Shown here one piece after another: positions 44,698-54,226 of a DNA stretch of 54,226 nucleotides (within the stretch, counting starts at the first letter, position 1; every line of letters starts with the position of its first letter). Position numbers and translations under genes: made by a program. The notes below the pieces were generated by a model. That model was not told the origin of the DNA. It saw nothing but the letters and a program-made list of their open reading frames with translations, and did not search any database. This DNA comes from Psychromonas sp. B3M02 (GTDB taxonomy: Bacteria; Pseudomonadota; Gammaproteobacteria; Enterobacterales; Psychromonadaceae). Where the stretch lies: positions 1 to 54,226 of the forward strand of contig NZ_QOCB01000112.1 of NCBI RefSeq assembly GCF_003318165.1, given 5' to 3'.

Positions 44698-47555
44698 TGG
44701 AAAAAACATACAACCCAAGTGCGATTGAGCAAAAAAATTACCAAACCTGGGAAGAAAAAGGTTACTTCAAACCACACGGTGATACTGATAAAGAAAGCTT
44801 CTGCATCATGATCCCACCACCAAATGTCACTGGTAGTTTACACATGGGTCACGCATTCCAAGATACCATCATGGATACCTTGATTCGTTATCAACGTATG
44901 CAAGGTAAAAATACACTTTGGCAAATGGGTACCGACCATGCGGGTATCGCAACACAAATGGTGGTTGAGCGTAAACTGTTTGCTGAAACAGGCCAAACAC
45001 GTAAAGAGTTAGGCCGTGAAACCTTTATCGAAAAAATCTGGGACTGGAAAGCAGAATCAGGCGGTAACATTTCACGTCAAATGCGCCGTCTAGGTACTTC
45101 AGTGGATTGGGATCGTGAACGTTTTACTATGGATGATGGTTTATCAGAAGCCGTTAAAAAGACCTTTGTTGATTTATACAACGATGACTTAATTTACCGC
45201 GGTAAACGTCTTGTAAACTGGGATCCAAAATTACACACTGCGATTTCTGATTTAGAAGTAGAAAACAAAGATGTGAAAGGCTTCATGTGGCACTTCCGTT
45301 ACCCATTAGCGAATGGTGTAAAAACTCTCGACGGTAAAGATTACATCGTAGTAGCAACAACACGTCCTGAAACCGTATTAGGTGATACCGGTGTTGCCGT
45401 TAACCCTGAAGATCCACGTTACCAACACTTAATCGGTAAAACGATTTTACTGCCATTTGTTAATCGTGAAATTCCAATCATTGCTGATGAACACGCAGAT
45501 ATGGAAAAAGGTACAGGCTGTGTAAAAATTACACCTGCTCACGACTTCAATGACTATGAAGTAGGTAAGCGTAATAAACTGCCTATGATCAATGTATTAA
45601 CCTTTGATGCTTGTATTCGTGACAGCGCGGAAGTGTTTAATACTAACGGTGAAAAAAGCGAAGATTACCCAACAGATTTACCAACACAATTCCAAGGCTT
45701 AACACGTGAAGCCGCGCGTAAATTAGTGGTAAGTGAATTAGATGCAATTGGTTTATTAGACGAAGTAAAAGACCACGACTTAACCGTACCTTATGGCGAC
45801 CGTGGTGGTGTTGTTATTGAACCAATGCTAACAGATCAATGGTATGTACGTGTTGCACCTCTTGCTAAAACAGCAACAGAAGCTGTTGCAAATGGCGACA
45901 TTAAATTCGTACCACAACAATACGAAAACATGTACAACTCGTGGATGAATGACCTTAACGATTGGTGTGTTTCTCGTCAATTATGGTGGGGACATCGTAT
46001 CCCAGCTTGGTATGACGAAGCAGGTAAAGTATATGTAGGTCACGATGAAGCAGAAGTTCGCGCTAAGCATAACTTAGATGACAGTGTTGTATTAAACCAA
46101 GATGACGATGTATTAGATACATGGTTCTCATCAGGTTTATGGACTTTCTCTACATTAGGTTGGCCAAACCAAACTATGGATCTTAAAACCTTCCATTCAA
46201 CGGATGTATTGGTAACGGGTTTTGACATTATCTTCTTCTGGGTAGCACGTATGATCATGCTTACTATGCACTTTATGAAGAATGACGATGGCACTCCACA
46301 AGTACCATTTAAAACCGTTTATGTGACCGGGCTTATCCGTGATGAAAATGGCGATAAGATGTCTAAATCTAAAGGTAACGTATTAGATCCTTTAGATATG
46401 ATTGATGGTTTAGATCTTGAAAGCCTAGTAACTAAGCGTACTGGTAACATGATGCAACCACAGCTTGCGAAGAAAATCGAAAAAGACACACGTAAAACTT
46501 TCGCCAACGGTATTGAAGCACATGGTACTGATGCACTGCGTTTCACATTAGCAGCAATGGCTTCGACGGGTCGTGATATCAACTGGGATATGAATCGTCT
46601 TGAAGGTTACCGTAATTTCTGTAACAAGTTATGGAATGCCAGCCGTTATGTATTAATGGATGCGGAAGATCAAGATTTTGGTTTTGGTGATAACCAAGCA
46701 ATGCAATTTAGCCTTGCCGATCGTTGGATCCAAGGTCAATTACAAAATATGATCAAAGAGTTCCGTCAAGCGTTAGATACTTACCGTTTTGATATCGCAG
46801 CGAACATTCTTTACGATTTCATTTGGAATGAGTTCTGTGGTTGGTACTTAGAATTAACAAAACCTGTTTTATTCAAAGGTAGCGAAGAAGAGCAACGTGG
46901 TACGCGTCATACATTAATCAGCGTATTAGAAACCTTATTACGTGTTGCACATCCAATGCTGCCGTTTATGACTGAAGAAATTTGGCAACGAGTGAAATCA
47001 ATCACGGGTCAAGGTGGTGATACCATCATGCTAGAAGCTTACCCTGAATATGATGCTTCACAAGTGGATGAGCAAGCCGTTGCTGACCTTGAGTGGGTTA
47101 AGCAAGTGATCGACGCTGTTCGTAATATCCGTGGTGAAATGGATATTAGTCCAAAAGTACCGCTGAACGTACTAGTTAAAAATGCAGATGATGAAGCGAG
47201 ACGTCGTTTTTCAGATAACGACGCTTTCTTAGCGGCATTAGCAAAACTAGAAAGTGTGACTTTTGTTGCTCAAGGTGAGGAAACACCTGCTTCAGTGACT
47301 GCATTAATTGGTGACTTAGAGCTATTGATTCCAATGGCAGGGTTAATTGACGTAGAAGCTGAATTAGCACGTTTAGCTAAACAACTTGAAAAAGCTAAAA
47401 AAGAGTTAGATAAAGTATCTGGTAAACTAAGCAATGAACGTTTTGTAAGTAATGCTCCTGAAGCGGTTATTACTAAAGAAAAAGCAAAACAAGCTGAATA
47501 CCAAACAACTTGTGACAAACTTAATGAGCAAATTGAAACGATTAAAGCACTTTAA
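44694..47555 (+). CDS. valS: Valyl-tRNA synthetase
   Basis: 953 aa class Ia synthetase. The HIGH-equivalent is [15 protein letters not shown] (residues about 40), the editing domain includes [17 protein letters not shown], the KMSKS loop is [14 protein letters not shown], and the C-terminal tRNA-binding coiled coil ([20 protein letters not shown]) is present. The start is either of two adjacent ATGs overlapping the holC stop. It ends at a hairpin terminator. Confidence 0.98.
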   Translation: MMEKTYNPSAIEQKNYQTWEEKGYFKPHGDTDKESFCIMIPPPNVTGSLHMGHAFQDTIMDTLIRYQRMQGKNTLWQMGTDHAGIATQMVVERKLFAETGQTRKELGRETFIEKIWDWKAESGGNISRQMRRLGTSVDWDRERFTMDDGLSEAVKKTFVDLYNDDLIYRGKRLVNWDPKLHTAISDLEVENKDVKGFMWHFRYPLANGVKTLDGKDYIVVATTRPETVLGDTGVAVNPEDPRYQHLIGKTILLPFVNREIPIIADEHADMEKGTGCVKITPAHDFNDYEVGKRNKLPMINVLTFDACIRDSAEVFNTNGEKSEDYPTDLPTQFQGLTREAARKLVVSELDAIGLLDEVKDHDLTVPYGDRGGVVIEPMLTDQWYVRVAPLAKTATEAVANGDIKFVPQQYENMYNSWMNDLNDWCVSRQLWWGHRIPAWYDEAGKVYVGHDEAEVRAKHNLDDSVVLNQDDDVLDTWFSSGLWTFSTLGWPNQTMDLKTFHSTDVLVTGFDIIFFWVARMIMLTMHFMKNDDGTPQVPFKTVYVTGLIRDENGDKMSKSKGNVLDPLDMIDGLDLESLVTKRTGNMMQPQLAKKIEKDTRKTFANGIEAHGTDALRFTLAAMASTGRDINWDMNRLEGYRNFCNKLWNASRYVLMDAEDQDFGFGDNQAMQFSLADRWIQGQLQNMIKEFRQALDTYRFDIAANILYDFIWNEFCGWYLELTKPVLFKGSEEEQRGTRHTLISVLETLLRVAHPMLPFMTEEIWQRVKSITGQGGDTIMLEAYPEYDASQVDEQAVADLEWVKQVIDAVRNIRGEMDISPKVPLNVLVKNADDEARRRFSDNDAFLAALAKLESVTFVAQGEETPASVTALIGDLELLIPMAGLIDVEAELARLAKQLEKAKKELDKVSGKLSNERFVSNAPEAVITKEKAKQAEYQTTCDKLNEQIETIKAL

Positions 47556-47599
47556 TCCATTCAATTTACTATACTTAATTAACAAGTATTGATTTTAGA

Positions 47600-47628
47600 A
47601 GGGGCTGTTCAACAGTCCCTTTTTTGTT
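47600..47628 (+). terminator. Terminator of valS
   Basis: AAGGGGCTGTT and AACAGTCCCTT pair with one mismatch and are followed by a run of T residues about 45 bp past the stop. Confidence 0.8.
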
Positions 47629-47648
47629 TCTAAAATTTAAAAATAACT

Positions 47649-49166
47649 TCAACAATTAAAACTGCTTAATAACCTGTCCATCGCTCGATAATTTAAAGCT
47701 TCACAGAGGTGTGCTTTGTTAATATCTTTTTGCTGTTGCAAGTCAGCAATACTTCTCGCTACCTTTAACAAGCTATGCCAAGCACGAATAGACAACCCCA
47801 TTTTATCAATTGCTTGCTCTAAAAAGACAGCATCTTCTTTGCTAAGTACACAGAATTGATTGACCTCTTGGCTTGATAAATAATGATTTAACTTGCCCTG
47901 TCGTGTTAACTGCACACTGCGAGCCGCTAACACTCTCACTTTGATTTCTGCACTGGTTTCTATTTTGTTTTTTGCACCTTGTTGGGATTCAGCTAATAAA
48001 CCTTTTGGTAATAAAGGCACCATAATCGCTAAAGCAAAGCGATCTAAGAAGGGGCCAGACAAGCGCCCTAGATAGCGTAATATTTGATCTGGAGTACTGC
48101 GTCTTAAACTACCGGAAATATGTCCGCAAGGACTCGGATTCATCGCTGCAATCAATTGAAAATGCGCAGGGAAAGTCACTTGGTTTGCCGCCCTAGAAAT
48201 AGTCACATGGTGGTTTTCCATCGGCTGACGAAGGCTATCCAACACTTGTCTAGGAAATTCGGCTAGTTCATCTAAAAACAATACTCCGTGATGCGATAAT
48301 GAGATCTCACCAGGTTTAGGTTTACCTCCCCCGCCCACCAGCGCCACAGCCGAAGCACTATGATGAGGTGCACGATAAGGAGGTAAAAACCAATCACTAC
48401 GTTGCTTTCCACATACCGAGTACACAGCAGCAGTTTGTAAGGCTTGATGCTCCTCCAAGTTAGGTAACAAGGTCATAAAGCGTTCAGCTAACATACTTTT
48501 TCCAGTACCTGGCGGACCAATCAAGAGTAAATTATGCGACCCGACAGCTGCCACCTCCAACACTCTTTTCGCCTGTTCCTGACCTAAAACGTCACTAAAG
48601 TCTAAAGAAGAAGCTTCGATGGCGGCAGTTACATCTTGCTCTGCAGGCGGCAAAGTAAACTCTTGTTGTAGATAGGCACAGACATCAGCTAAACAGTTCG
48701 CGACAACGCCATTGGCTCCCGTTAAAGCACACTCGTGTGCATTTTCTCGACATACAATAACTTGTCTCTGTTGCTCTTTTGCGGCTAATGCGCAAGGAAT
48801 AATACCATCAACATGGCGTAACTCTCCGGACAGCGAGAGTTCGCCATAACATTCAAATTGTAGAATCTCATGGCATTTTAATTGCTCTGAGGCGAGTAAA
48901 ATGCCCAAAGCAATAGCTAAATCAAAACGTCCTCCCTCTTTTGGTAAATTAGCGGGTGCGAGATTCACCGTGATCCGCTTGCTTGGAAACTTATAATTGC
49001 TGTTTAAAATGGCACTACGAACGCGGTCTTTTGCTTCTTTGACTGAAGTTTCCGGCAAGCCGACGAGAGAAAATGCAGGTAATCCTGTACCAAGATGTAC
49101 TTCAACCTCAACTTCGGGTGCATCCACACCAGAAATAGAACGACATACTAACCTTGCTAACGCCAT
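47649..49166 (-). CDS. comM: YifB/ComM-family Mg-chelatase-like AAA+ ATPase
   Basis: 505 aa. The N-terminal ChlI-like domain has VEVEVHLGTGLPAFSLVGLP and ITVNLAPANLPKEGGRFDLA. The AAA+ core has Walker A LIGPPGTGKSMLAERF and Walker B GVLFLDELAEFPRQVLDSLR, with a Mg_chelatase_C end. ComM-type proteins are helicases that promote branch migration during natural transformation. The open frame begins nine codons earlier, but the ATG at 49166 has AGGGAG six bases upstream and matches homologue starts (MALARL). Confidence 0.94.
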   Translation of the reverse strand: MALARLVCRSISGVDAPEVEVEVHLGTGLPAFSLVGLPETSVKEAKDRVRSAILNSNYKFPSKRITVNLAPANLPKEGGRFDLAIALGILLASEQLKCHEILQFECYGELSLSGELRHVDGIIPCALAAKEQQRQVIVCRENAHECALTGANGVVANCLADVCAYLQQEFTLPPAEQDVTAAIEASSLDFSDVLGQEQAKRVLEVAAVGSHNLLLIGPPGTGKSMLAERFMTLLPNLEEHQALQTAAVYSVCGKQRSDWFLPPYRAPHHSASAVALVGGGGKPKPGEISLSHHGVLFLDELAEFPRQVLDSLRQPMENHHVTISRAANQVTFPAHFQLIAAMNPSPCGHISGSLRRSTPDQILRYLGRLSGPFLDRFALAIMVPLLPKGLLAESQQGAKNKIETSAEIKVRVLAARSVQLTRQGKLNHYLSSQEVNQFCVLSKEDAVFLEQAIDKMGLSIRAWHSLLKVARSIADLQQQKDINKAHLCEALNYRAMDRLLSSFNC

Positions 49167-49470
49167 TTGAACTCCCTGACCATCCATTAACAATTAACTG
49201 TTACGTGTTAGTTGAAGTATAGAAGTCAAAATTTATTCAGCAAAATAGAGGGCCTAGAAGCATAAACTACGATGCAATAATTAGATCTGTAATACAAAAT
49301 CTCATTACATAAACAAATCTGAATTATTTTTACAGTCATTAAAGTGAGCCACTCTTCACGGTATTACCAATCATTAAATAGTATCGTATGACAACTTAAT
49401 AAATTAAATGATCAACGTATATTAATCATTTATATAACCATTAATGCTCAAAAGAGTAAGGAAATGATCA
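49167..49470. other. Intergenic region without genes
   Basis: About 300 AT-rich bases between two divergent genes; it should contain both promoters. Nothing else was recognised. Confidence 0.5.
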
Positions 49471-49941
49471 ATGAGAAGTAATAAAGAAATAGCTTTAGAT
49501 GCTATCGATTTAGTAACACCTGCAATACTCAAATTATTTGAGCGTACTAATAGAAAAGAGTTACATATCGTCGTTATGGATCCGAGTTTAAAAGCTTGGG
49601 AATCTGCCTTCGATAACGCTATTTTGGTTGAAAAATCATTAGGTACCCCAAAAGAGTGGACGATTCAATTTGATCATTTAGCTAGAAAAAAAGCACATCA
49701 AGCTTGGCGTAACGGTTGTGCTAATCTGGATATTCAATCTAAGCACCCTTCTTCTTTACAAGATGATGATATTTTATTTTATGGGTCATTTGTGTATGGA
49801 AACATAGTGGTAGCTTGTAGTGGCGTTGAACAACATTATGATATGTTAATGAGTAGCTGGATTGCATTAGCCTTTGAACAATTAACTGTCGCAGAGTATA
49901 CAAAAAGCAAAACTGATACACCCACAAAAGCATTTAGATAA
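49471..49941 (+). CDS. Small protein distantly resembling GlcG/HbpS
   Basis: 156 aa, no signal peptide. The order of elements is that of the HbpS/GlcG fold: a helix (LDAIDLVTPAILKLFERT), a strand (ELHIVVMDPSLKAWESAFDN), the helix FDHLARKKAHQAWR where HbpS-like proteins have an IDLARDKA-type segment, and a closing strand-helix (YGNIVVACSGVEQHYDMLMS). The resemblance is by eye and weak; heme or small-ligand binding is only a suggestion. AAGGAA precedes the ATG by seven bases. It is monocistronic. Confidence 0.65.
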   Translation: MRSNKEIALDAIDLVTPAILKLFERTNRKELHIVVMDPSLKAWESAFDNAILVEKSLGTPKEWTIQFDHLARKKAHQAWRNGCANLDIQSKHPSSLQDDDILFYGSFVYGNIVVACSGVEQHYDMLMSSWIALAFEQLTVAEYTKSKTDTPTKAFR

Positions 49942-50170
49942 CGCCAGCAGTCTAAAGAACAATATAAAAATAGAGGTTGGTAATAAGCCACCTCTGTTCC
50001 CCTACTGTAGCGAGGCTTTAAAGCGTGCAATCACCGGTTCAAAATGTAATTATTTTCTCATTCTAAAATAAAGCACATTCCCCCTAATTTAACGATTCAA
50101 ACACAACCACTTTCAAGTGAATATCTATTCACGACTCTATTCAATAATCTGTTTAAAAATGTAACAAAAG
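49942..50170 (+). other. Gap after the HbpS-like gene
   Basis: An imperfect hairpin AGAGGTTGG/CCACCTCT near 49971-49996 may end the preceding transcript, though no U-run follows. The rest of the gap, up to the ilvG promoter, has no gene and no leader-peptide frame rich in branched-chain codons. Confidence 0.45.
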
Positions 50171-50199
50171 TTGTTTGAACTGCACTTTTTTGCTATAAA
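50171..50199 (+). promoter_or_regulatory. Probable ilvGMD promoter
   Basis: TTGTTT (50171-50176) and TATAAA (50194-50199) are 17 bases apart, 75 bases before ilvG. Confidence 0.55.
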
Positions 50200-50273
50200 G
50201 ACCACCCTTTAAAATCAATCTTCAACACATTCGAAACAGATTGGTTGACCATCAATAAATTCAGGAACCCCCC

Positions 50274-51920
50274 ATGAATGGTGCAAACTTTGTTGTTCAC
50301 GCTCTCAAAGAGCAAAATGTAACACAGGTATTTGGTTACCCAGGTGGCGCGATCATGCCACTTTACGATGCACTGTTTGATGGTGGTGTTGATCACCTTT
50401 TATGTCGCCACGAACAAGGTGCAGCAATGGCAGCCATTGGTTATGCCCGCTCAACAGGTAAGGTGGGAGTGTGTATTGCCACTTCAGGCCCAGGCGCCAC
50501 CAACTTAATCACAGGCTTAGCTGATGCTTTATTAGACTCGGTGCCTGTTGTTGCGATTACAGGCCAAGTACCAACCCACTTAATTGGTACCGATGCTTTC
50601 CAAGAAGTAGATGTATTAGGGTTATCATTAGCATGTACAAAACATAGTTTTATGGTGGAAACCGCTGAGCAATTAGGACCAATTATTGAGCAAGCTTTTG
50701 AAATCGCCACCAGCGGACGTCCAGGACCAGTACTCATTGATATTCCCAAAGATATCCAAGTTGGTCCAAGTATTGCGTATGCTTTAGCACAATTAGCAGA
50801 AACACAACAACCACTAAATCAAGCAATAGTCACTGAAGCTAAAAGTCTAATTAATGGCGCGCAAAAACCATTACTGTATGTCGGTGGCGGTGTTGGTATG
50901 GCAAAAGCGGTACCAGCCTTACGAACTTTCATTGAACAAACACAAATCCCAAGCGTATGTACACTAAAAGCAATTGGTTGTATTGAACATGACTCCCCTT
51001 ACTTCATGGGAATGGTTGGCATGCATGGCAGTAAAGCCTCTAACTTAGCGATTCAAGAATGTGACTTATTAATCGCGGTAGGTGCAAGATTTGATGACCG
51101 TGTAACAGGCAAATTAGATGAATTTGCTCCACACGCAAAAGTAATTCATCTCGATATAGATGCTGCAGAAATAGATAAGTTACGCCAAGTCACCATTTCC
51201 ATGACCGATGACCTTAAACAAGTGCTACCGGCTATCTCAGTAAAACCGAGTATTGAACAATGGCAGCAACATATTAGCGAGATGAAAGTCACGCACGCTA
51301 ATCGTTATGATCATCCAGGTGAACCGATTTTTGCACCGGCTTTGTTACGCCAGCTAGCAGAAACCATGCCTGCAGATACGGTCATTTGTAGTGATGTTGG
51401 CCAACACCAGATGTGGGTTGCTCAACACATGTTTGTAGATCGTCCTGAAAACCATATTTCTAGCTCTGGTCTTGGTACTATGGGCTTTGGTGTTCCTGCA
51501 GCAGTGGGCGCACAAGTTGCTCGCCCAAATGATACGGTGATCGCAGTATCGGGTGATGGTTCGTTTATGATGAACATACAAGAGTTAGGAACGATTAAAC
51601 GTAAACAGTTGCCGATAAAAATTCTCCTCATTGATAACCAGCGTTTAGGCATGGTAAGACAATGGCAAGAGTTGTTCTTTAATGGTCGTTTCAGTGAAAC
51701 GATTTTAACTGATAATCCAGATTTTGTGACACTTGCTAGCGCCTTTGATATTCCTGGTGAAACCATTGTTGTAAAATCTCAAATAGATGACGCATTACAA
51801 CGCTTATTAAATAGCGATGGCCCCTACTTATTACATGTATCGATTTCAGAAGAAGAAAATGTATGGCCATTGGTACCGCCTGGTGCAGCAAATGATCAAA
51901 TGATGGAGAGTGTAGGATGA
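50274..51920 (+). CDS. ilvG: Acetolactate synthase large subunit IlvG
   Basis: Catalytic subunit (548 aa) that condenses pyruvate with pyruvate or 2-ketobutyrate for valine/isoleucine synthesis, using thiamine diphosphate. N-terminal [16 protein letters not shown] and the catalytic Glu in [16 protein letters not shown] are present. The central FAD domain and the C-terminal ThDP motif [15 protein letters not shown] with [12 protein letters not shown] complete it. AGGAA precedes the ATG by seven bases. Pairing with the 83-aa IlvM-type subunit identifies isoenzyme II rather than IlvI or IlvB. Confidence 0.97.
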   Translation: MNGANFVVHALKEQNVTQVFGYPGGAIMPLYDALFDGGVDHLLCRHEQGAAMAAIGYARSTGKVGVCIATSGPGATNLITGLADALLDSVPVVAITGQVPTHLIGTDAFQEVDVLGLSLACTKHSFMVETAEQLGPIIEQAFEIATSGRPGPVLIDIPKDIQVGPSIAYALAQLAETQQPLNQAIVTEAKSLINGAQKPLLYVGGGVGMAKAVPALRTFIEQTQIPSVCTLKAIGCIEHDSPYFMGMVGMHGSKASNLAIQECDLLIAVGARFDDRVTGKLDEFAPHAKVIHLDIDAAEIDKLRQVTISMTDDLKQVLPAISVKPSIEQWQQHISEMKVTHANRYDHPGEPIFAPALLRQLAETMPADTVICSDVGQHQMWVAQHMFVDRPENHISSSGLGTMGFGVPAAVGAQVARPNDTVIAVSGDGSFMMNIQELGTIKRKQLPIKILLIDNQRLGMVRQWQELFFNGRFSETILTDNPDFVTLASAFDIPGETIVVKSQIDDALQRLLNSDGPYLLHVSISEEENVWPLVPPGAANDQMMESVG

Positions 51921-52168
51921 ATAACACATTAACAATCGAAGCGATGCATAGCCCTGAGTTTTTAGAGCGCCTATTGCGTGTTTGTCGACACCGTGGTTTC
52001 GCCATTGTGACCATCAATGCGACGACAAAACAACAAGTTACACATATTGAATTAACAGTGAGTAGTGACCGTGAAATAGCACTACTTACTAAACAACTTG
52101 ATAAAGTGATCGGTATATTAAAAGTAACGCTATCCGCATCAAACGAAGATATTAAAGCAAGCGCGTAA
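51917..52168 (+). CDS. ilvM: Acetolactate synthase II small subunit IlvM
   Basis: 83-aa ACT-domain regulatory subunit ([20 protein letters not shown] then a beta-rich second half), the IlvM length. It overlaps ilvG by four bases (ATGA), indicating translational coupling and roughly equal synthesis. Confidence 0.93.
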   Translation: MNNTLTIEAMHSPEFLERLLRVCRHRGFAIVTINATTKQQVTHIELTVSSDREIALLTKQLDKVIGILKVTLSASNEDIKASA

Positions 52169-52270
52169 AATGCAGATTGTACCCTTAAGGGTTATCTGTT
52201 TTACTTGTACTTATATTATTTAAAATAAAGGCTAATAGAGTTAGCCAGCAAGCAGTTTAAGGAAATTAAC

Positions 52271-54109
52271 ATGCCAGATTATCGTTCTAAAACCTCAACC
52301 CATGGCCGTAATATGGCTGGTGCACGTGCACTATGGCGCGCAACTGGCGTAAAAGATGATGACTTTGGTAAGCCAATCATCGCCATTTCAAACTCATTCA
52401 CACAGTTTGTACCTGGTCACGTTCATCTTAAAGATATGGGTCAACTTGTTGCTGGTGCTGTTGAAGCCGCAGGCGGTATCGCTAAAGAGTTTAATACTAT
52501 CGCTGTTGATGATGGTATCGCAATGGGTCACTCAGGTATGCTTTACAGCTTACCATCACGTGATTTAATTGCAGATTCAATTGAATACATGGTAAATGCT
52601 CACTGTGCAGATGCGATTGTTTGTATCTCTAACTGTGACAAAATCACACCGGGAATGTTAATGGCAGCATTACGCTTAAACATCCCAGTGATCATGGTAT
52701 CAGGTGGTCCAATGGAAGCCGGTAAAACTAAGCTTTCTGAGCAAATCATCAAACTAGATTTAGTTGATGCAATGGTAATGGGCGCTGATAAAACAGTCTC
52801 TGATGAAGATGTTGAAAAGGTTGAGCGTAGTGCTTGTCCTACATGTGGTTCATGTTCAGGTATGTTTACTGCAAACTCAATGAACTGTCTAACAGAAGCA
52901 TTAGGTTTATCATTACCTGGTAACGGTTCAATGCTAGCAACACACGCTGACCGTGAGCAACTGTTCTTAGATGCAGGTACTCGTATTGTTGATATCGCTA
53001 GACGTCACTACCAAGAAGATGATTACTCGGTATTACCACGTTCAATTGCTAACCGTGCCGCTTTTGAAAATGCAATGGCATTAGATATCGCCATGGGTGG
53101 TTCTACTAATACTATTCTACATCTATTAGCGTGTGCTCAAGAAGCTGAATTAGACTTCACCGTTGCCGATATGGATGAGATGTCTCGCCGTATTCCTCAA
53201 CTATGTAAAGTTGCACCTTCTACTCCTAAATACCATATGGAGGATGTACATCGCGCAGGTGGTGTAATGGCTATTTTGGGTGAACTAGATCGAGCTGGTT
53301 TATTGAATGGTGATACACCAACCATCTTAAACATGACGATGCGTGAGCAGTTAGCACAATACGATATTATGCAAACTAAAGACCAAGCAATCATCGATTT
53401 CTACCGAGCAGGCCCTGCTGGTATCCGTACTGTTAAAGCATTCAGTCAGTCATGTCGTTGGGATACTGTAGACAATGACCGTGTTGAAGGTTGTGTTCGT
53501 TCAATTGATAATGCCTTCAGTACTGAAGGTGGTTTAGCAGTATTATTCGGTAATATGGCCATTGATGGCGCAGTGGTTAAAACCGCGGGTGTTGATGACG
53601 ATAACCTAACATTCACAGGTCCTGCAAAAGTATACGAAAGCCAAGATGATGCAGTAGCTGCAATCTTAGGCGGCAAAGTAGTTTCAGGTGATGTAGTTGT
53701 TATCCGTTACGAAGGTCCACAAGGTGGCCCAGGTATGCAAGAGATGCTTTACCCAACCAGTTACTTGAAATCAATTGGTCTTGGTAAAGAGTGTGCATTA
53801 ATTACCGATGGTCGTTTCTCTGGTGGTACATCTGGATTATCAATCGGTCACGTTTCACCTGAAGCGGCAGCTGGTGGTTTAATTGGTCTAATCGAAAATG
53901 GCGATATCATTGATATTAACATTCCAACACGTGCGATGGACTTGAAAGTATCTGATGAAGTATTAGCTGAGCGTCGTGCAAAACAAGATGCAATTGGTTG
54001 GAAGCCTGTTGATCGTGTGCGCCCTATTTCAGTGGCATTAAAAGTATATGCATCAATGGCAACGTCTGCCGATAAAGGTGCGGTAAGAGATATCACTAAG
54101 CTTAAATAA
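52271..54109 (+). CDS. ilvD: Dihydroxy-acid dehydratase IlvD
   Basis: 612 aa Fe-S dehydratase for the third common step of valine and isoleucine synthesis. The cluster-binding cysteines lie in [16 protein letters not shown] and [19 protein letters not shown]; later [31 protein letters not shown] and [20 protein letters not shown] are IlvD hallmarks. It follows ilvM by about 100 bp, without an ilvE between them. AAGGAAA precedes the ATG, and a terminator closes the operon. Confidence 0.98.
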   Translation: MPDYRSKTSTHGRNMAGARALWRATGVKDDDFGKPIIAISNSFTQFVPGHVHLKDMGQLVAGAVEAAGGIAKEFNTIAVDDGIAMGHSGMLYSLPSRDLIADSIEYMVNAHCADAIVCISNCDKITPGMLMAALRLNIPVIMVSGGPMEAGKTKLSEQIIKLDLVDAMVMGADKTVSDEDVEKVERSACPTCGSCSGMFTANSMNCLTEALGLSLPGNGSMLATHADREQLFLDAGTRIVDIARRHYQEDDYSVLPRSIANRAAFENAMALDIAMGGSTNTILHLLACAQEAELDFTVADMDEMSRRIPQLCKVAPSTPKYHMEDVHRAGGVMAILGELDRAGLLNGDTPTILNMTMREQLAQYDIMQTKDQAIIDFYRAGPAGIRTVKAFSQSCRWDTVDNDRVEGCVRSIDNAFSTEGGLAVLFGNMAIDGAVVKTAGVDDDNLTFTGPAKVYESQDDAVAAILGGKVVSGDVVVIRYEGPQGGPGMQEMLYPTSYLKSIGLGKECALITDGRFSGGTSGLSIGHVSPEAAAGGLIGLIENGDIIDINIPTRAMDLKVSDEVLAERRAKQDAIGWKPVDRVRPISVALKVYASMATSADKGAVRDITKLK

Positions 54110-54144
54110 GCCATTAATTTAAGGCATTTAAGTAAACAGATATC

Positions 54145-54182
54145 AAAAAGCTCATTATGTGAATGCATAATGGGCTTTTTTA
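54145..54182 (+). terminator. Terminator of ilvGMD
   Basis: AAAAGCTCATTATG and CATAATGGGCTTTT pair with one mismatch and are followed by T residues, about 35 bp past the ilvD stop. Confidence 0.88.
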
Positions 54183-54209
54183 ATGCTGTTGTACTATTTA
54201 AATTAAAGT

Positions 54210-54226
54210 TAATACCAATTGTATTA
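54210..54226. repeat. Left end of a third MITE-like copy, cut by the window
   Basis: TAATACCAATTGTATTA matches the first 17 bases of copy 2 (39088) with one difference. The window ends here, so the rest of the element cannot be seen. Confidence 0.5.

Noticed and set aside
1-54226. CRISPR arrays, rRNA genes and complete insertion sequences
   Set aside because: No regularly spaced repeats, rRNA sequence or transposase frame were seen anywhere in the window.

Overview
The window looks like chromosomal DNA of an AT-rich marine gammaproteobacterium. The evidence is the gene set pepA-holC-valS, lptFG, a metNIQ operon behind tandem MetJ boxes, ilvGMD, TRAP transport genes and two PEP-CTERM-type exported proteins. 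A Psychromonas- or Moritella-like organism would fit, but I could not run any database search, so the genus is a guess.

Region 1 (about 0.1-21.4 kb, minus strand) is one long cobalt-uptake and cobalamin operon. A promoter and cobalamin riboswitch (about 21.15-21.39 kb) lead into a NikK/CbiM/NikL/CbiQ/CbiO cobalt transporter. This is followed by a fused ChlI-ChlD-type protein, cbiA, cbiD, a cbiJ-cbiC fusion, cbiET, cobI, cbiG, cbiH, cbiF, cobW, cobN, bluB and cbiX, ending at a 16-bp perfect inverted repeat (112-148). Most junctions overlap or are shorter than 25 bp. The methyltransferase set with CbiG, CbiD and CbiX is that of the oxygen-independent (early cobalt) route, yet the late-insertion chelatase CobN and a candidate ChlID partner are also encoded, as is the oxygen-requiring BluB. 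SUMT, cobyric acid synthase, adenosyltransferase and the nucleotide-loop assembly genes are not in the window.

Region 2 (21.5-28.2 kb) holds an exported coiled-coil protein of unknown function, an AraC-type regulator divergent from an exported YHS protein, a DUF1348 protein, and the methionine importer metNIQ, whose promoter spacer is filled by two MetJ boxes.

Region 3 (28.2-39.5 kb) looks accessory. It has two PEP-CTERM-type proteins, a decayed PAS-GGDEF-EAL gene, a decayed zinc-ribbon gene, an Lrp-type regulator, a YitT-family membrane protein, a TRAP transporter, a short-chain dehydrogenase and two same-orientation copies of a roughly 215-225 bp MITE-like repeat. It ends at a tRNA-Leu(CAA) gene.

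Region 4 (39.7-54.2 kb) is core: an RDD membrane protein, lptG-lptF, divergent pepA-holC-valS, comM/yifB, a small HbpS-like protein, and the branched-chain amino acid operon ilvG-ilvM-ilvD closed by a strong terminator. Fragments resembling the ends of the same MITE-like repeat lie at both window edges.
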